Shown here piece by piece: positions 17,009 to 25,994 of a DNA stretch of 64,000 nt; positions within the stretch are counted from its first letter, which is position 1; each line of letters begins with the position of its first letter. The stretch comes from Arenibaculum pallidiluteum (GTDB taxonomy: Bacteria; Pseudomonadota; Alphaproteobacteria; Azospirillales; Azospirillaceae). A model generated the notes under the pieces. The model was not told the DNA's origin and made no database searches. It saw nothing but the letters and a program-made list of their open reading frames with translations. Location of the stretch: the NCBI RefSeq assembly GCF_017355985.1, contig NZ_JAFIQU010000001.1:1-64000 (forward strand), written 5' to 3'. Both the position numbers and the translations under genes were made by a program.

Positions 17009-17680
17009 ATGGCCTACGTCTTCGAGTTCACCTGGATCCTGCAATACGCGCCGGTTCTCCTGAAGGGGATCGCCGTCACGATCGCGCTGACCGCGGTCGG
17101 CGCCGGCGCCGGCCTTGCGCTCGCGACGCTGTGCGCCTGGATCCGCACGCAGGGCCCGCGCTGGCTGCGCGTACCGGTCGTCGCCTATGTCGAGCTGATC
17201 CGCAACACGCCCTTCCTGATCCAGCTCTTCTTCATCTTCTTCGGCCTGCCTTCGGCCGGCCTGCGGCTCGGCGAGATGCAGGCGGCCATGCTCGCCATGG
17301 TCGTCAATCTCGGCGCCTACGGCGCCGAAATCATCCGGGCCGGGATCGAGGCGACGCCGCGCGGGCAGGTCGAGGCCGGGCTGAGCCTCGCGATGTCGCG
17401 CCTGCAGGTCTTCCGCCACGTCGTGCTGGGCCCGGCGATGCGGCGCATCTGGCCCGCGCTCTCGTCCCAGGTCGTGATCGTGATGCTCGGCTCATCGGTG
17501 GTCTCGCAAATCGCGGCCGAGGACCTGACCTTCGCCGCCAACTTCATCCAGTCCCGGAACTTTCGGTCGTTCGAAGTCTACTTCGTCGTGATCCTGCTCT
17601 ACCTGGCGCTGGCCGTGATCCTGCGGCAGGCCCTCAGGCTGGCGGGCGAGCGGCTGTTCTCGCGGGGGCGGGCGCAGTGA
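17009..17680 (+). CDS. polar amino-acid ABC permease 1
   Basis: 223-residue HisM/GlnP-type permease with about five membrane segments. The EAA loop reads EAGLSLAMSRLQVFRHVVLGPAMRR near 132-156. ELIRNTPFLIQLFF is the family hallmark. I chose the ATG at 17009 because GGGGGGA sits at the right distance; an ATG at 17003 and a GTG at 16991 are alternatives. Its stop overlaps the next gene. Confidence 0.9.
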   Translation: MAYVFEFTWILQYAPVLLKGIAVTIALTAVGAGAGLALATLCAWIRTQGPRWLRVPVVAYVELIRNTPFLIQLFFIFFGLPSAGLRLGEMQAAMLAMVVNLGAYGAEIIRAGIEATPRGQVEAGLSLAMSRLQVFRHVVLGPAMRRIWPALSSQVVIVMLGSSVVSQIAAEDLTFAANFIQSRNFRSFEVYFVVILLYLALAVILRQALRLAGERLFSRGRAQ

Positions 17681-18336
17681 TCGAGTTCTCGACCTGGGAC
17701 ATCCTTCGCAACCTGCTGCTGGCGGCCCGGTGGACCGTCCTGCTCTCGGCCGTCGCCTTCCTCGGCGGCGGCCTGGCGGGATTGCTGGTCCTGGTCATGA
17801 GGACCGCGCGCCGGCCGCTGCCGCGGCGGTTCGCCCTGGGCTTCATCGAGCTCTTCCAGGGCACGCCGCTGCTGATGCAGCTCTTCCTGGCCTTCTTCGC
17901 GCTGTCGCTGGTCGGGATCAACATGCCGCCCTGGCTCGCCGCCGGCCTGGCCCTGGTCCTGTGGACCGCCGCCTTCCTGGCGGAGATCTGGCGGGGCTGC
18001 GTCGAGGCGATCCCCCGGGGACAGTGGGAGGCCTCGGCAAGCCTCGGGATGGGATATCTCGAGCAGATGCGGCACGTGATCCTGCCGCAGGCCCTCAGGA
18101 TCGCGGTGCCGCCAACCGTGGGTTTCTCGGTCCAGGTGGTGAAGGGCACGGCCCTCACCTCGATCATCGGGTTCGTCGAGCTCTCGAAGGCCGGGACCAT
18201 GATCACCAACGCCACCTTCCAGCCCTTCACCGTCTACGCCCTGGTGGCACTGCTCTACTTCGTCCTGTGCTGGCCGCTTTCCGTGGCGAGCCGCTTCCTC
18301 GAACGGAGGCTGAATGCCCCTCATCGCCATCACTGA
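17677..18336 (+). CDS. polar amino-acid ABC permease 2
   Basis: 219-residue partner permease of the same family, with FIELFQGTPLLMQLFLAFF and an EAA loop EASASLGMGYLEQMRHVILPQALR. It starts with GTG at 17677, overlapping the previous stop as GTGA, and no ATG is available at that point, so coupling decides the start. It overlaps the ATPase gene by 23 bases. Confidence 0.9.
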   Translation: MIEFSTWDILRNLLLAARWTVLLSAVAFLGGGLAGLLVLVMRTARRPLPRRFALGFIELFQGTPLLMQLFLAFFALSLVGINMPPWLAAGLALVLWTAAFLAEIWRGCVEAIPRGQWEASASLGMGYLEQMRHVILPQALRIAVPPTVGFSVQVVKGTALTSIIGFVELSKAGTMITNATFQPFTVYALVALLYFVLCWPLSVASRFLERRLNAPHRHH

Positions 18337-19045
18337 CGTGCGAAAGCGCTTCGGCGCGAACGAGGTGCTCAAGGGGATCGATCTCGACGTCGCGGCCGGC
18401 GAGGTCTGCGCCATCATCGGCCGCAGCGGATCCGGGAAGAGCACGCTTCTGCGCTGCGTCAACGGGCTGGAGACCATCGACGGCGGCTCGATCCTGGTCG
18501 CGGGCACCCATGTGTCGTCGGAGGACCAGCAGCTCAGGGCGCTGCGGCTGAAGGTCGGAATGATCTTCCAGCAGTTCAACCTGTTCCCGCACCTGACCGC
18601 CGGCCGCAACGTGATGCTCTCGCCCATGGTGGTGCGAAAGATGCCCGTGGGCGAGGCCGAGGACCTCGCGCGGCGGATGCTCGACCGCGTCGGGCTCGGC
18701 CAGAAGTTCGACGCCTATCCCGACCAGCTCTCCGGCGGCCAGCAGCAGCGGGTCGCCATCGCCCGCGCGCTCGCCATGCAGCCTCTGGCGCTGCTGTGCG
18801 ACGAGATCACCTCCGCCCTCGATCCCGAGCTCGTGAACGAGGTGCTGGCGGTCGTCGGCGAACTCGCGGCCGACGGCATGACGCTGATGATGGTGACGCA
18901 CGAGATGCGCTTCGCGCGCCAGGTCTGCGATCGGGTGGTGTTCATGCACCAGGGGCGCATCCACGAGATCGGCCCTCCGGACGAGCTCTTCTCCGCCCCT
19001 CGGACGCCGGAGCTGCGGCAGTTCCTGGGGTCGACCGCGCACTGA
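18314..19045 (+). CDS. polar amino-acid ABC transporter ATPase
   Basis: 243-residue nucleotide-binding subunit of GlnQ/HisP type. Walker [10 protein letters not shown] near 36-44, signature [15 protein letters not shown] near 135, Walker B LALLCDE near 157 and the switch His in THEM near 195. Likely last gene of the transporter operon; nnrS follows after 103 bases with its own promoter. Confidence 0.95.
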   Translation: MPLIAITDVRKRFGANEVLKGIDLDVAAGEVCAIIGRSGSGKSTLLRCVNGLETIDGGSILVAGTHVSSEDQQLRALRLKVGMIFQQFNLFPHLTAGRNVMLSPMVVRKMPVGEAEDLARRMLDRVGLGQKFDAYPDQLSGGQQQRVAIARALAMQPLALLCDEITSALDPELVNEVLAVVGELAADGMTLMMVTHEMRFARQVCDRVVFMHQGRIHEIGPPDELFSAPRTPELRQFLGSTAH

Positions 19046-19071
19046 CGGCCGCCCGGGTTCCGTCGCGCTGT

Positions 19072-19113
19072 TTGTCCCCGCGCAACGAAGGAGGGGTGAT
19101 GAGGGGCTAGGGT
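19072..19113 (+). promoter_or_regulatory. nnrS promoter with Nnr-type box
   Basis: TTGTC-CCCG-CGCAA at 19072-19085, matching TTG-N8-CAA. With its centre (19078.5) at -41.5 the start falls at 19120, and a weak -10 TAGGGT lies at 19108-19113, exactly -12 to -7. The nnrS leader would be 29 bases. Confidence 0.62.
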
Positions 19114-19148
19114 CCGGACAACGGCTTCCTCCGGATTCAGAGATCACC

Positions 19149-20354
19149 ATGACCGCTCCAGCCCTGAACGCCCGCAGCGGACCCGGCATCCCGCCGGTGC
19201 TGTCGGTCGGCCTCCGCCCCTTCTTCTTGCTCGCGGCGCTCTCGGCACCGGCCTTCGTCGCGGTCTGGCTGCTGAACCTTGCGGGCTGCCTGACCCTCGA
19301 CGGTACCGCGGCGCCGGTCTCCTGGCATGCGCACGAGATGCTGTTCGGCTTCGTCGGCGCCGCCGTCGGCGGCTTCATGCTGACGGCCGTGCCCAACTGG
19401 ACGGGCTGCCGCCCGGTCTCGGGCTGGCCGCTCGGCGGGCTCGCGGCGCTCTGGGTCGCGGGACGGGTCGCCTCCCTCCCCTCGGTCTCGGACGCGCCGC
19501 TGGCCGCCGTGATCGACCTCGCGTTCTTCCCGGCCGTCGGCGCCGCCGTGGCGCTGCCGCTGATCCGCGCGGGCAAGGCGCGTAATGCTGCCTTCCTCGT
19601 GCTGCTCCTCCTGCTCACGCTTGCAAACCTGCTTTTCAGGATGGACTGGCTCGACCTCGCTCCCGGCGCCGCCGCGCAGGGGATCGTCCTTTCGGTCGGC
19701 GTCGTCCTGATGATGACCACCGTGATCGGCGGGCGCATCGTTCCTGCCTTCACGCGGAACGCGCTGCGCACGCGCGCCCACGATGTCGACCTCGGGGCGC
19801 CGAAGCCACTGGAGCTCGCCACGCTTGGCCTGACGCTCGCGATGATTCCGGTCGATCTGGCGATGCCCGGCAGCTCCGCCTCCGGCGCGGTCGCCGCGGC
19901 CGCCGCCCTCACCCATGCCGGTCGCCTCGCCTTCTGGGGCGGCGCGCGGACGCTGCGCATGCCGATCCTGTGGATCCTGCATCTGGGATATCTCTGGATC
20001 CCGCTCGCCCTCGCGCTCAAGGCAACCGCGCTGCTGGGCGGCAGCGTCGCCGGCGCCGCCTGGATGCACGCGCTGACCGCGGGCGGCTTCGGAACCATGA
20101 TCCTGGCCGTCATGAGCCGCGCGGCCCTCGGGCATACCGGCCGGGCCCTCGTCACGCCGCCCGCGACGGTGGCGGCCTACGGGGTGCTCACGCTCTCCGT
20201 CCTCGCGCGGGTCGCCGCGCCGGCGCTGCCCGGCGAGCTCTACCCGGCGGCGCTGGCCGCGGCGGGCGGGCTGTGGGCCCTCACCTTCTTGCTCTTCCTT
20301 TGGGACTACGTGCCGATCCTGGTGCAGCCGCGCGCCGACGGGCGGACCGACTGA
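19149..20354 (+). CDS. nnrS: NnrS family protein
   Basis: 401-residue integral membrane protein with about 12 segments. NnrS is a haem- and copper-containing protein that relieves nitrosative stress during denitrification, in part by countering iron-NO complexes. The motif SWHAHEMLFGF near 61-71 and GHTGRAL near 330 match the family, and His residues there are candidate ligands. It has an Nnr-type box and sits 8 kb from nirK. Confidence 0.9.
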   Translation: MTAPALNARSGPGIPPVLSVGLRPFFLLAALSAPAFVAVWLLNLAGCLTLDGTAAPVSWHAHEMLFGFVGAAVGGFMLTAVPNWTGCRPVSGWPLGGLAALWVAGRVASLPSVSDAPLAAVIDLAFFPAVGAAVALPLIRAGKARNAAFLVLLLLLTLANLLFRMDWLDLAPGAAAQGIVLSVGVVLMMTTVIGGRIVPAFTRNALRTRAHDVDLGAPKPLELATLGLTLAMIPVDLAMPGSSASGAVAAAAALTHAGRLAFWGGARTLRMPILWILHLGYLWIPLALALKATALLGGSVAGAAWMHALTAGGFGTMILAVMSRAALGHTGRALVTPPATVAAYGVLTLSVLARVAAPALPGELYPAALAAAGGLWALTFLLFLWDYVPILVQPRADGRTD

Positions 20355-20405
20355 ACCATCCCGTGATGCCGGGCGCCGCCGGTCGGCGGCGTCCAGGAGG
20401 CACCC

Positions 20406-20693
20406 ATGGACGCCTGCAGCGAAACGCCCCGCTCCTCGAAGCCGCTGAGCGAAGTCGAGATGGTCTCGGACGTGCTGGAGCGCTGGCCAGCCGCCGTCGC
20501 CGTGTTCCTCAGCCGCGGAATGGCCTGCCCCGGCTGTGCCATGGCGCCGTTCATGACCCTGGGCGATGCGGCCAGGGCTTACGGCTTCTCGCCCTTAGAG
20601 CTGACGGCGGAGCTGGGGGCTGCTGTGGCCGGCGCGGTGCCTGGCGGCCCCTTCCCGCCGCCGCTGCCCCATCGTGCGGCCGGGCATTCGTGA
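20406..20693 (+). CDS. DUF1858 domain protein
   Basis: 95-residue soluble protein. The middle carries LSRGMACPGCAMAPFMTLGDAA, the CxxC (Cys41, Cys44) motif of DUF1858, a small domain found alone or attached to hemerythrin-like and hybrid-cluster proteins in denitrifiers. The C-terminal tail of about 20 residues is Pro/Gly-rich. CCAGGAGG precedes the ATG. It lies 51 bases after nnrS and is probably cotranscribed. It may bind iron or assist NO detoxification (inference). Confidence 0.85.
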   Translation: MDACSETPRSSKPLSEVEMVSDVLERWPAAVAVFLSRGMACPGCAMAPFMTLGDAARAYGFSPLELTAELGAAVAGAVPGGPFPPPLPHRAAGHS

Positions 20694-20726
20694 TTCTGGT
20701 CCCCGCACGGCGGGAATCTCCGGAAC

Positions 20727-20755
20727 GGCGGCGCCGGACCTGTCCCGGCGCCGCC
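20727..20755. terminator. bidirectional terminator hairpin
   Basis: GGCGGCGCCGG and CCGGCGCCGCC form an 11-pair stem around a 7-base loop, between the convergent DUF1858 and chemoreceptor genes. The T-content after it is modest (TCCTCATTC). Confidence 0.65.
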
Positions 20756-20762
20756 TCCTCAT

Positions 20763-22454
20763 TCAGGCGGCCCGGATCCCGGACAGGAAAGTCTCGACCT
20801 CGCGGCGCAGCTCCTCGGCCTGGCGGGCCAGCCCCTTGGAAGCGTCGAGGACATCCGCCGCCGCAGTGCCGGTCTGCGTCGCCGCATGGCTGACCTGGAC
20901 GATGTTTTCGCTCACCGCCCCGGTGCCCTCGGCCGCCTGCTGGACGCTGCGCGTGATCTCGCCCGTCGTTGCGCCCTGCTCCTCGATCGCCGCGGCGATG
21001 GCGGCGGCGATCTCGTTGATGGTGGTGATGGTGCTGCCGATCCCTGTGATCGCCTGCACGGTCTCCTGCGTCGCCGTCTGGACGCCCGCGATCTGCGTCG
21101 CGATCTCCTCGGTTGCGCGGGCGGTCTGGTTCGCCAGCGCCTTCACCTCGGAGGCGACGACCGCGAAGCCCTTGCCGGCCTCGCCGGCGCGCGCGGCCTC
21201 GATCGTCGCGTTCAGGGCCAGCAGGTTGGTCTGGCCGGCAATGTCCTGGATCAGCTTCACGACCTCGTTGATGCGCGCGGCCGCGCCGGCGAGGTTGCGG
21301 ACCGATTCCGTGGTCTCACGCGCCTCCTCGACGGCCTGCGATGCGATCTCCGTCGAGCGCGTCACCTGGCGGCCGATCTCCTGGATCGAGGCGGCCATCT
21401 CCTCGGCGGCCGAAGCCACGGTCTGCACGTTGGCCGACGTCTGCTCGGCCGCCGCGGCCGTGGCGCTAGCCTGCCGGTTGGTCTGTTCCGCGAGCTCGGC
21501 CATGCTCTCGGCGGTGGTGCTGAGCTGGGTCGAGGCCGAGGCCACGCCCCCGAGCACGTTCCCCACCGTGCGGTCGAACTCGTGGATCATCTGCTCCACC
21601 GCAGCCGTGCGGCGCTCCTTCGAGGTCTGCTCGGCCTCCTGCTCGGCCGCGCGCCGTGCGGCCTCGATCATGCTGTCCCTGAAGACGTGCAGCGCCTCGG
21701 CCATGTGGCCGATCTCGTCCTTGCGCCCGAGGCCGAGGATCGGTGCCGTCATGTCGCGCGCGGCAAGGCGCTTCATCGCTTCGGTGGTGGCATCGATGGG
21801 GCGCGTGACGCCGAACACGATCATCCCGCCCATGACCATGGCCGAGAGCGTCGCGAACACCATGCCGGCGGCGATCCAGTTCCAGGTCGAGGCATAGATC
21901 GACGTCCCCTGCTCGGCGGAGATGCGGCCCTCCCGCAGGTTCAGATCGACGAGCCTGGCCAGCGCGGCGCGCACCTGCCGGAAGCTGTCGAGCATCCCCG
22001 TCACGAAGAGCTGCGAGGCCTCGTCGCGCTTGCCCTGCTGCACCAGCGCAAGGGCCCGCGCGCTCGCCTCGGCATAGGCCTTCCAGTGCTCCAGCAGAGG
22101 TTCCAGCATCCGGAGCTCCTCCTCGGTCCTCACGGTCGCCCGATAGGCCTGCCAAGCCTTATCGCGCTGATCCGCGGTCTCGCGGAAGGTCTCGGCCGCG
22201 GCCTTCTGCGCGGCTTCGGTCCCGGCCAGGAGGAGCGTCGCCTCGGTCGCGCGGAATCGCTCCGTCGCCGCCGAGAAAGTCGCGATGCCTACGATCGCCG
22301 GCAGCCTGTCGTCCCGGATCTCGGCCGCCGCGTCGTTGACCGCCGAAAGCCGCGTCACGGCGAAGCCGCCGAGCGCCACCACGACGAAAATCGCCGACGC
22401 GAAGGCGAAGACGATCTTGATGCGGATCGGAATGTCGTTGAAGACGCGAAGCAA
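20763..22454 (-). CDS. methyl-accepting chemotaxis protein
   Basis: 563-residue membrane chemoreceptor. First membrane helix about 13-33, a helical periplasmic sensor (about 35-185, four-helix-bundle type, no recognisable ligand motif), second helix about 190-212, HAMP about 213-265, then a signalling domain whose hairpin tip carries [20 protein letters not shown] and [19 protein letters not shown]. It has no C-terminal CheR-binding pentapeptide. It lies between nnrS-DUF1858 and nnrU, so an NO- or nitrate-related signal is possible, but nothing in the sensor shows this. Confidence 0.93.
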   Translation of the reverse strand: MLRVFNDIPIRIKIVFAFASAIFVVVALGGFAVTRLSAVNDAAAEIRDDRLPAIVGIATFSAATERFRATEATLLLAGTEAAQKAAAETFRETADQRDKAWQAYRATVRTEEELRMLEPLLEHWKAYAEASARALALVQQGKRDEASQLFVTGMLDSFRQVRAALARLVDLNLREGRISAEQGTSIYASTWNWIAAGMVFATLSAMVMGGMIVFGVTRPIDATTEAMKRLAARDMTAPILGLGRKDEIGHMAEALHVFRDSMIEAARRAAEQEAEQTSKERRTAAVEQMIHEFDRTVGNVLGGVASASTQLSTTAESMAELAEQTNRQASATAAAAEQTSANVQTVASAAEEMAASIQEIGRQVTRSTEIASQAVEEARETTESVRNLAGAAARINEVVKLIQDIAGQTNLLALNATIEAARAGEAGKGFAVVASEVKALANQTARATEEIATQIAGVQTATQETVQAITGIGSTITTINEIAAAIAAAIEEQGATTGEITRSVQQAAEGTGAVSENIVQVSHAATQTGTAAADVLDASKGLARQAEELRREVETFLSGIRAA

Positions 22455-22607
22455 GGCTCTTCTCCCCCTTTGGCCGCGCCAGCCGTTGCCGGAAGCACCG
22501 GAGGCCGGAGCCGGATCATGTCGTCACAATCGTTGAAAAGTGTTGACGCGTATCGCCTTCCCGATGTGTGCAAGGCTCCGGCCCCCCGGTCCCCTGCACC
22601 GGCGAAT

Positions 22608-23237
22608 TCACAGCACGCCAGCCAGGGGATCGACCCCGATCACCACCGGATGGAGAAGCAGCAGGACCGCCGTCAGGACCAGCGCGGCAAGCAGCCGCCA
22701 CCAGCCGATCTCACTGAAGGCCAGCCGCTCGCGTCCCGCTGCGATCCGCGCGAAGGGCAAGACACCGTACGGGCCGGGCGGGGTGGCGCGGGCGGCGTTC
22801 CGCAGCAGCGCCCAGAGCGCGATAGCCAACATGCCGAGGAACACGAGGATCGTGCGGGCCGCCCCGACGTTCAGCAGGTGGACGAGGCTCCAGACCAGGA
22901 CCGCAAGGCTGCCGGGCGTGGTCGTGACCCTGTAGATGCCGTGGGGCGCCGCGCCGGGGCCCTGGGTCAGCCGGCAGACCAGCAGCACCATCGCCAGCGG
23001 CATCGCGGCGAAGGCGACATAGCGCCCCTCGAAGGGTGGGCTCCATACAAGAAGCGTCGGATCGGCCTGGCCGTAGGCAACGATCACGGCCGCCAGCGCC
23101 AGCACGGAGATCGCAGAATAGACCGCAACGAAGGCCGGCCGGCCCAGCGCGGCCAGGAGCCGCTCGCGCAGCCCGGGCCGCGACGGGATCACATGGCTCG
23201 CGACCAGCAGGACTAAGGCAGCGGAGAGTTCGATCAT
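22608..23237 (-). CDS. nnrU: NnrU family protein
   Basis: 209-residue membrane protein with six or seven helices. Family features include SHVIPS near the N terminus, GRPAFVAVYSAISVLALAAVI near 32-52 and the WSLVHLLNVG segment with a conserved His near 118. NnrU was first described as needed for nitrite and NO reduction in Rhodobacter; its biochemical role is not settled. It is preceded by the best-formed Nnr-type promoter of the window. Confidence 0.9.
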   Translation of the reverse strand: MIELSAALVLLVASHVIPSRPGLRERLLAALGRPAFVAVYSAISVLALAAVIVAYGQADPTLLVWSPPFEGRYVAFAAMPLAMVLLVCRLTQGPGAAPHGIYRVTTTPGSLAVLVWSLVHLLNVGAARTILVFLGMLAIALWALLRNAARATPPGPYGVLPFARIAAGRERLAFSEIGWWRLLAALVLTAVLLLLHPVVIGVDPLAGVL

Positions 23238-23302
23238 CCATCCAGCTTCCAGGCCGGTTCAAAGCGTGCGTCGGCTGCGCAGCGCATACCCGGCGCGCGT
23301 GC

Positions 23303-23344
23303 ATCATAATGCCGGCGCTTTTGAAGTTTTTTGACCTGGAACAA
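23303..23344 (-). promoter_or_regulatory. nnrU promoter with Nnr-type box
   Basis: TTGAC-CTGG-AACAA at 23331-23344. With its centre (23337.5) at -41.5 the start is 23296, and TATGAT (23303-23308, minus; 5 of 6 bases of TATAAT) falls exactly at -12 to -7. The leader to nnrU would be 59 bases. Confidence 0.78.
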
Positions 23345-23428
23345 ATGCCGGCAGAACGCCTTCGCGGCGATGCCGGCACGCTGACGGGGGGATATCTCGG
23401 GATTGGGCCGCGCCGGAACGGCGGCAAG

Positions 23429-23521
23429 TGGCGGTCGGGGAGGGATTCGAACCCTCGGTACCCCTTTTGAGGGTACGGACGTTTAGCAAACGTCTGGTTT
23501 CAGCCGCTCACCCACCCGACC
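23429..23521 (-). tRNA. tRNA-Ser(GCT)
   Basis: On the minus strand a 7-pair acceptor GGTCGGG/CCCGACC closes a class II cloverleaf with encoded CCA. The anticodon arm is GACGT-TTGCTAA-ACGTC, giving anticodon GCT (plus-strand 23485-23487) for AGC/AGU. A long variable arm (GTACCCTC...GGGGTAC) and the T arm GAGGGTTCGAATCCCTC are present. The 93-base length fits tRNA-Ser. Confidence 0.96.
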
Positions 23522-23668
23522 GGCCTGGCGCGGACTATAGGGAGGGCCCCCGAGCCCGGCAAGCGGAAATCCGTGCGCATGCCGTGGCATTTAGCAGGTG
23601 CGGAGCATGGGCGCGGCATGGTGGCCGGGAAGGGCACGCAGAAGACGATTCCGGACCCGCCGAACTGG

Positions 23669-23992
23669 TCAAATCAGGTCCGAAGGCTCGCGCTCCGCGC
23701 GCAGCACCGCTGCGAGCAGGCCGGGAAAGCGCGAGTCGATCTCGGCACTGCGCAGCGATACAAGGCGGGACGTGCCCTCTGCCCGGGTGCGGGTCAATCC
23801 CGCCTCGCGCAGGATCCGCAGATGATAGGACAGCTTCGTCTTGTAGGCAGCGTCGCCGAGGCCGCTGCAGGCGATCTCGCACCCCGCCTCGGCCAGGCGC
23901 CGCACGATCGCCAGCCGGGTCGGATCGCTGAGCGCCGTAAGCACAGTGCTGAGCTGCACGGCGTCGATCTCGGGATGGGGAATGGTCTCCAT
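23669..23992 (-). CDS. ArsR-family regulator
   Basis: 107-residue winged-helix repressor. HTH region ALSDPTRLAIVRRLAEAG and KTKLSYHLRILREAGLT (recognition helix). There are only two cysteines (in CEIACSG, CxxxC) and no classical ELCVCDL metal box, so a metal effector is unproven. The ATG at 23992 was chosen because the family N terminus starts there and the upstream extension runs through the operator. Divergent from an MFS exporter. Confidence 0.87.
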   Translation of the reverse strand: METIPHPEIDAVQLSTVLTALSDPTRLAIVRRLAEAGCEIACSGLGDAAYKTKLSYHLRILREAGLTRTRAEGTSRLVSLRSAEIDSRFPGLLAAVLRAEREPSDLI

Positions 23993-24021
23993 GATCCCCG
24001 CACAATAGGGCTTGCACCTTG

Positions 24022-24093
24022 GTTCAACAAGTCTTGAACTAGGGGCTTGACAGCACGTCCTCCCCACCGCCTTATGTTCAATATTTTTTGAAC
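24022..24093. promoter_or_regulatory. two identical ArsR-type operators
   Basis: GTTCAA-N6-TTGAAC occurs twice: 24022-24039 (beside arsR) and 24076-24093 (beside the MFS gene), centres 54 bp apart. Between them a plus-strand TTGACA lies at 24047-24052, with a weak TATGTT over the second operator. This arrangement fits simultaneous repression of both divergent genes by the ArsR protein. Confidence 0.75.
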
Positions 24094-24117
24094 AAGCGGC
24101 GCGACGGAGGACATCCG

Positions 24118-25308
24118 GTGAGACCGTTCCTGTACCTGCTGGCGCTTGGCGCCTTCACGGTCGGCATGGAGGGCCTGATGATCGCAGGCCTTCTCCCGGC
24201 CATTGCGGACCATCTCGGCCTCGGTCTCTCGACCGCAGGCTGGCTGGTCGTCGGCTTCTCGGCCACTTATGCGGTCACGGCCCCGCTGGCCGCCGCTCTG
24301 TCGGCCTCGTTCGAGCGGCGGCGCGTCCTGGTGCTGGGCCTGGCCGTGTTCGCCCTCGGCAATCTCGCCTGCGCGATCGCGCCGGATTTTGCGTCGCTCG
24401 TGGCCGCGCGGCTCGTGACCGCGGTGGCCGCGGGCCTCTACATGCCGGCAGCCATGGCCTATGCCGGTGCCGCGGTTCCAGCCAAGGACCGCGGCCGCGC
24501 CCTGGGGCTGGTGGGCGGCGGCATCACCGCATCGCTGGTGCTGGGGGTGCCCCTCGGCACCTGGATCGGCACGGTCGGCGGCTGGCGCTGGCCCTTCGTC
24601 GCCGTGGCGGCGCTGGCGGCCGTCGCGATCGCCGGCATCCTGATCGGAGTGCCCCGGCGTCCCGGCGTGCCGGGAGCGTCGGTCGTCGCACGTCTCTCGG
24701 TCCTGCGCCGCGGGCCGATCCGCGAGATCCTGGCGACAACCGTCCTGTGGAGCTCGGGCGCCTTCGCCGTCTACACCTTCATAGCGCCAGTCATGGCGCA
24801 TTCCGCCGGTATCGGCCCCGTGCAGATGCCCGCGCTGATGCTGGCCTGGGGCGTCGCGGCCTGCCTCGGCTCGGTGGTCGGCGGCAGGGTGGTGGACCGG
24901 TTCGGCGCACGCAGCGTCGCAGGTTGGGGGCTGACGGTCTCGGCGCTGGCCCTGGCGGGCCTGGCCTTCGTCGAGGACATGCCGGTGCTTGCGGTCGGCC
25001 TGACCATGGTGTGGGGCGTCGCCGGCTGGGCGGTGAATCCGGCCCAGCAGACACGGTTGATCATGGCCGAGCCCGCGCTGGCGCAGATCAGCCTGTCCCT
25101 TCAGGCCTCGGGCATCTACCTGGGATCGGCGCTGGGCTCGCTGTTCGGCAGCCTCGTCGTGGCGGCCGGACTGTCCCCACGGCTGGGCCTGCTCGGCGCG
25201 CTGTGCGAGTTCGCGGCGCTGCTCCTGCTCCTGCGCACCCGCCGCCGCGCGACCCTGCCGCTGGAGGCAGTCGGGACGGCGCTGGCGCCGTCACGGGCCC
25301 GTTCGTGA
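24118..25308 (+). CDS. MFS efflux transporter (DHA family)
   Basis: 396-residue, 12-helix major facilitator of the drug:H+ antiporter group. The first segment ends in MEGLMIAGLLPAIADHLG, the motif-A loop between helices 2 and 3 is degenerate (SASFERRRVLVLG), and motif C is seen in helix 5 (GLVGGGITASLVLGVPLGTWIG). It starts with GTG at 24118, seven bases after GGAGGA. A TTG at 24088 in the same frame lies inside the second operator and is rejected. Exported compound unknown; resemblance is to sugar/purine or arabinose-type exporters. Confidence 0.88.
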   Translation: MRPFLYLLALGAFTVGMEGLMIAGLLPAIADHLGLGLSTAGWLVVGFSATYAVTAPLAAALSASFERRRVLVLGLAVFALGNLACAIAPDFASLVAARLVTAVAAGLYMPAAMAYAGAAVPAKDRGRALGLVGGGITASLVLGVPLGTWIGTVGGWRWPFVAVAALAAVAIAGILIGVPRRPGVPGASVVARLSVLRRGPIREILATTVLWSSGAFAVYTFIAPVMAHSAGIGPVQMPALMLAWGVAACLGSVVGGRVVDRFGARSVAGWGLTVSALALAGLAFVEDMPVLAVGLTMVWGVAGWAVNPAQQTRLIMAEPALAQISLSLQASGIYLGSALGSLFGSLVVAAGLSPRLGLLGALCEFAALLLLLRTRRRATLPLEAVGTALAPSRARS

Positions 25309-25351
25309 GACGGGAATGCCCGTGCCCGGCGCGGCGGCGGAGGCTGCGTCG

Positions 25352-25972
25352 TCAGGCGGGAACCGTCATCCCGCGCTGGACCGCCGGACGGGCCGCGACG
25401 GTGGCCAGCCAGCGCTTCACGTTGGGATAGGCCGCGATATCGAGGCCGCCGATGGCTTGCCACCGATCGGCCCAGGGATAGCAGGCGATATCGGCGATGG
25501 AATACTCGCCGGCCAGGAACTCGCGGTCCGAGAGCCGGCCGTCCATCACCCGGAACAGGCGGTTCATCTCGTCGGTGTAGCGCTTGATCCCATACTCGAT
25601 CTTCTCGGGGGCGGCGTGGCGGAAATGATTCGCCTGGCCCAGCATGGGCCCGAGGCCGCCCATCTGCCAGTTCAGCCATTGCAGTACGTCGTAGCGCGCG
25701 GCGCCGTCCTTGGGCAGGAAGCGACCAGTCTTTTCGGCGAGGTAGGTCAGGATGGCGCCCGATTCGAAGACGGTGATCTCGCGCCCGCCGGGACCTTCGG
25801 TGTCGACGATCGCCGGGATCTTGTTGTTCGGGTTGATCTTCAGGAATTCCGGCGCGAACTGCTCGTCCCGGCCGATATTGACGGGGTGCGTCTCGTAGGG
25901 CAGCCCGCATTCCTCCAGCATGATGGAGGCCTTGCGGCCGTTCGGCGTCTTCCAGGTGTAGAGGCGGATCAT
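25352..25972 (-). CDS. nu-class glutathione S-transferase (YfcG/YghU-like)
   Basis: 206-residue thioredoxin-fold plus helical domain protein. It starts [21 protein letters not shown], where the T-x-N-G-x-K motif marks the nu class; these proteins act as glutathione-dependent disulfide-bond reductases rather than classical conjugating transferases. NNKIPAI holds the cis-Pro and FESGAI the glutathione contact. Only 22 bases after the PLP-enzyme gene, so probably the last gene of a gatCAB-headed operon. Confidence 0.9.
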   Translation of the reverse strand: MIRLYTWKTPNGRKASIMLEECGLPYETHPVNIGRDEQFAPEFLKINPNNKIPAIVDTEGPGGREITVFESGAILTYLAEKTGRFLPKDGAARYDVLQWLNWQMGGLGPMLGQANHFRHAAPEKIEYGIKRYTDEMNRLFRVMDGRLSDREFLAGEYSIADIACYPWADRWQAIGGLDIAAYPNVKRWLATVAARPAVQRGMTVPA

Positions 25973-25994
25973 CTGCTTCCCTCTTTCGCGGGCC

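Noticed and set aside
23429-23521. tRNA-Ser as an integration site for a mobile element
   Set aside because: No integrase, no duplicated tRNA 3' end and no composition change nearby.
24088-24117. TTG start for the MFS gene
   Set aside because: The TTG is part of the second operator; GTG at 24118 has GGAGGA at correct distance.
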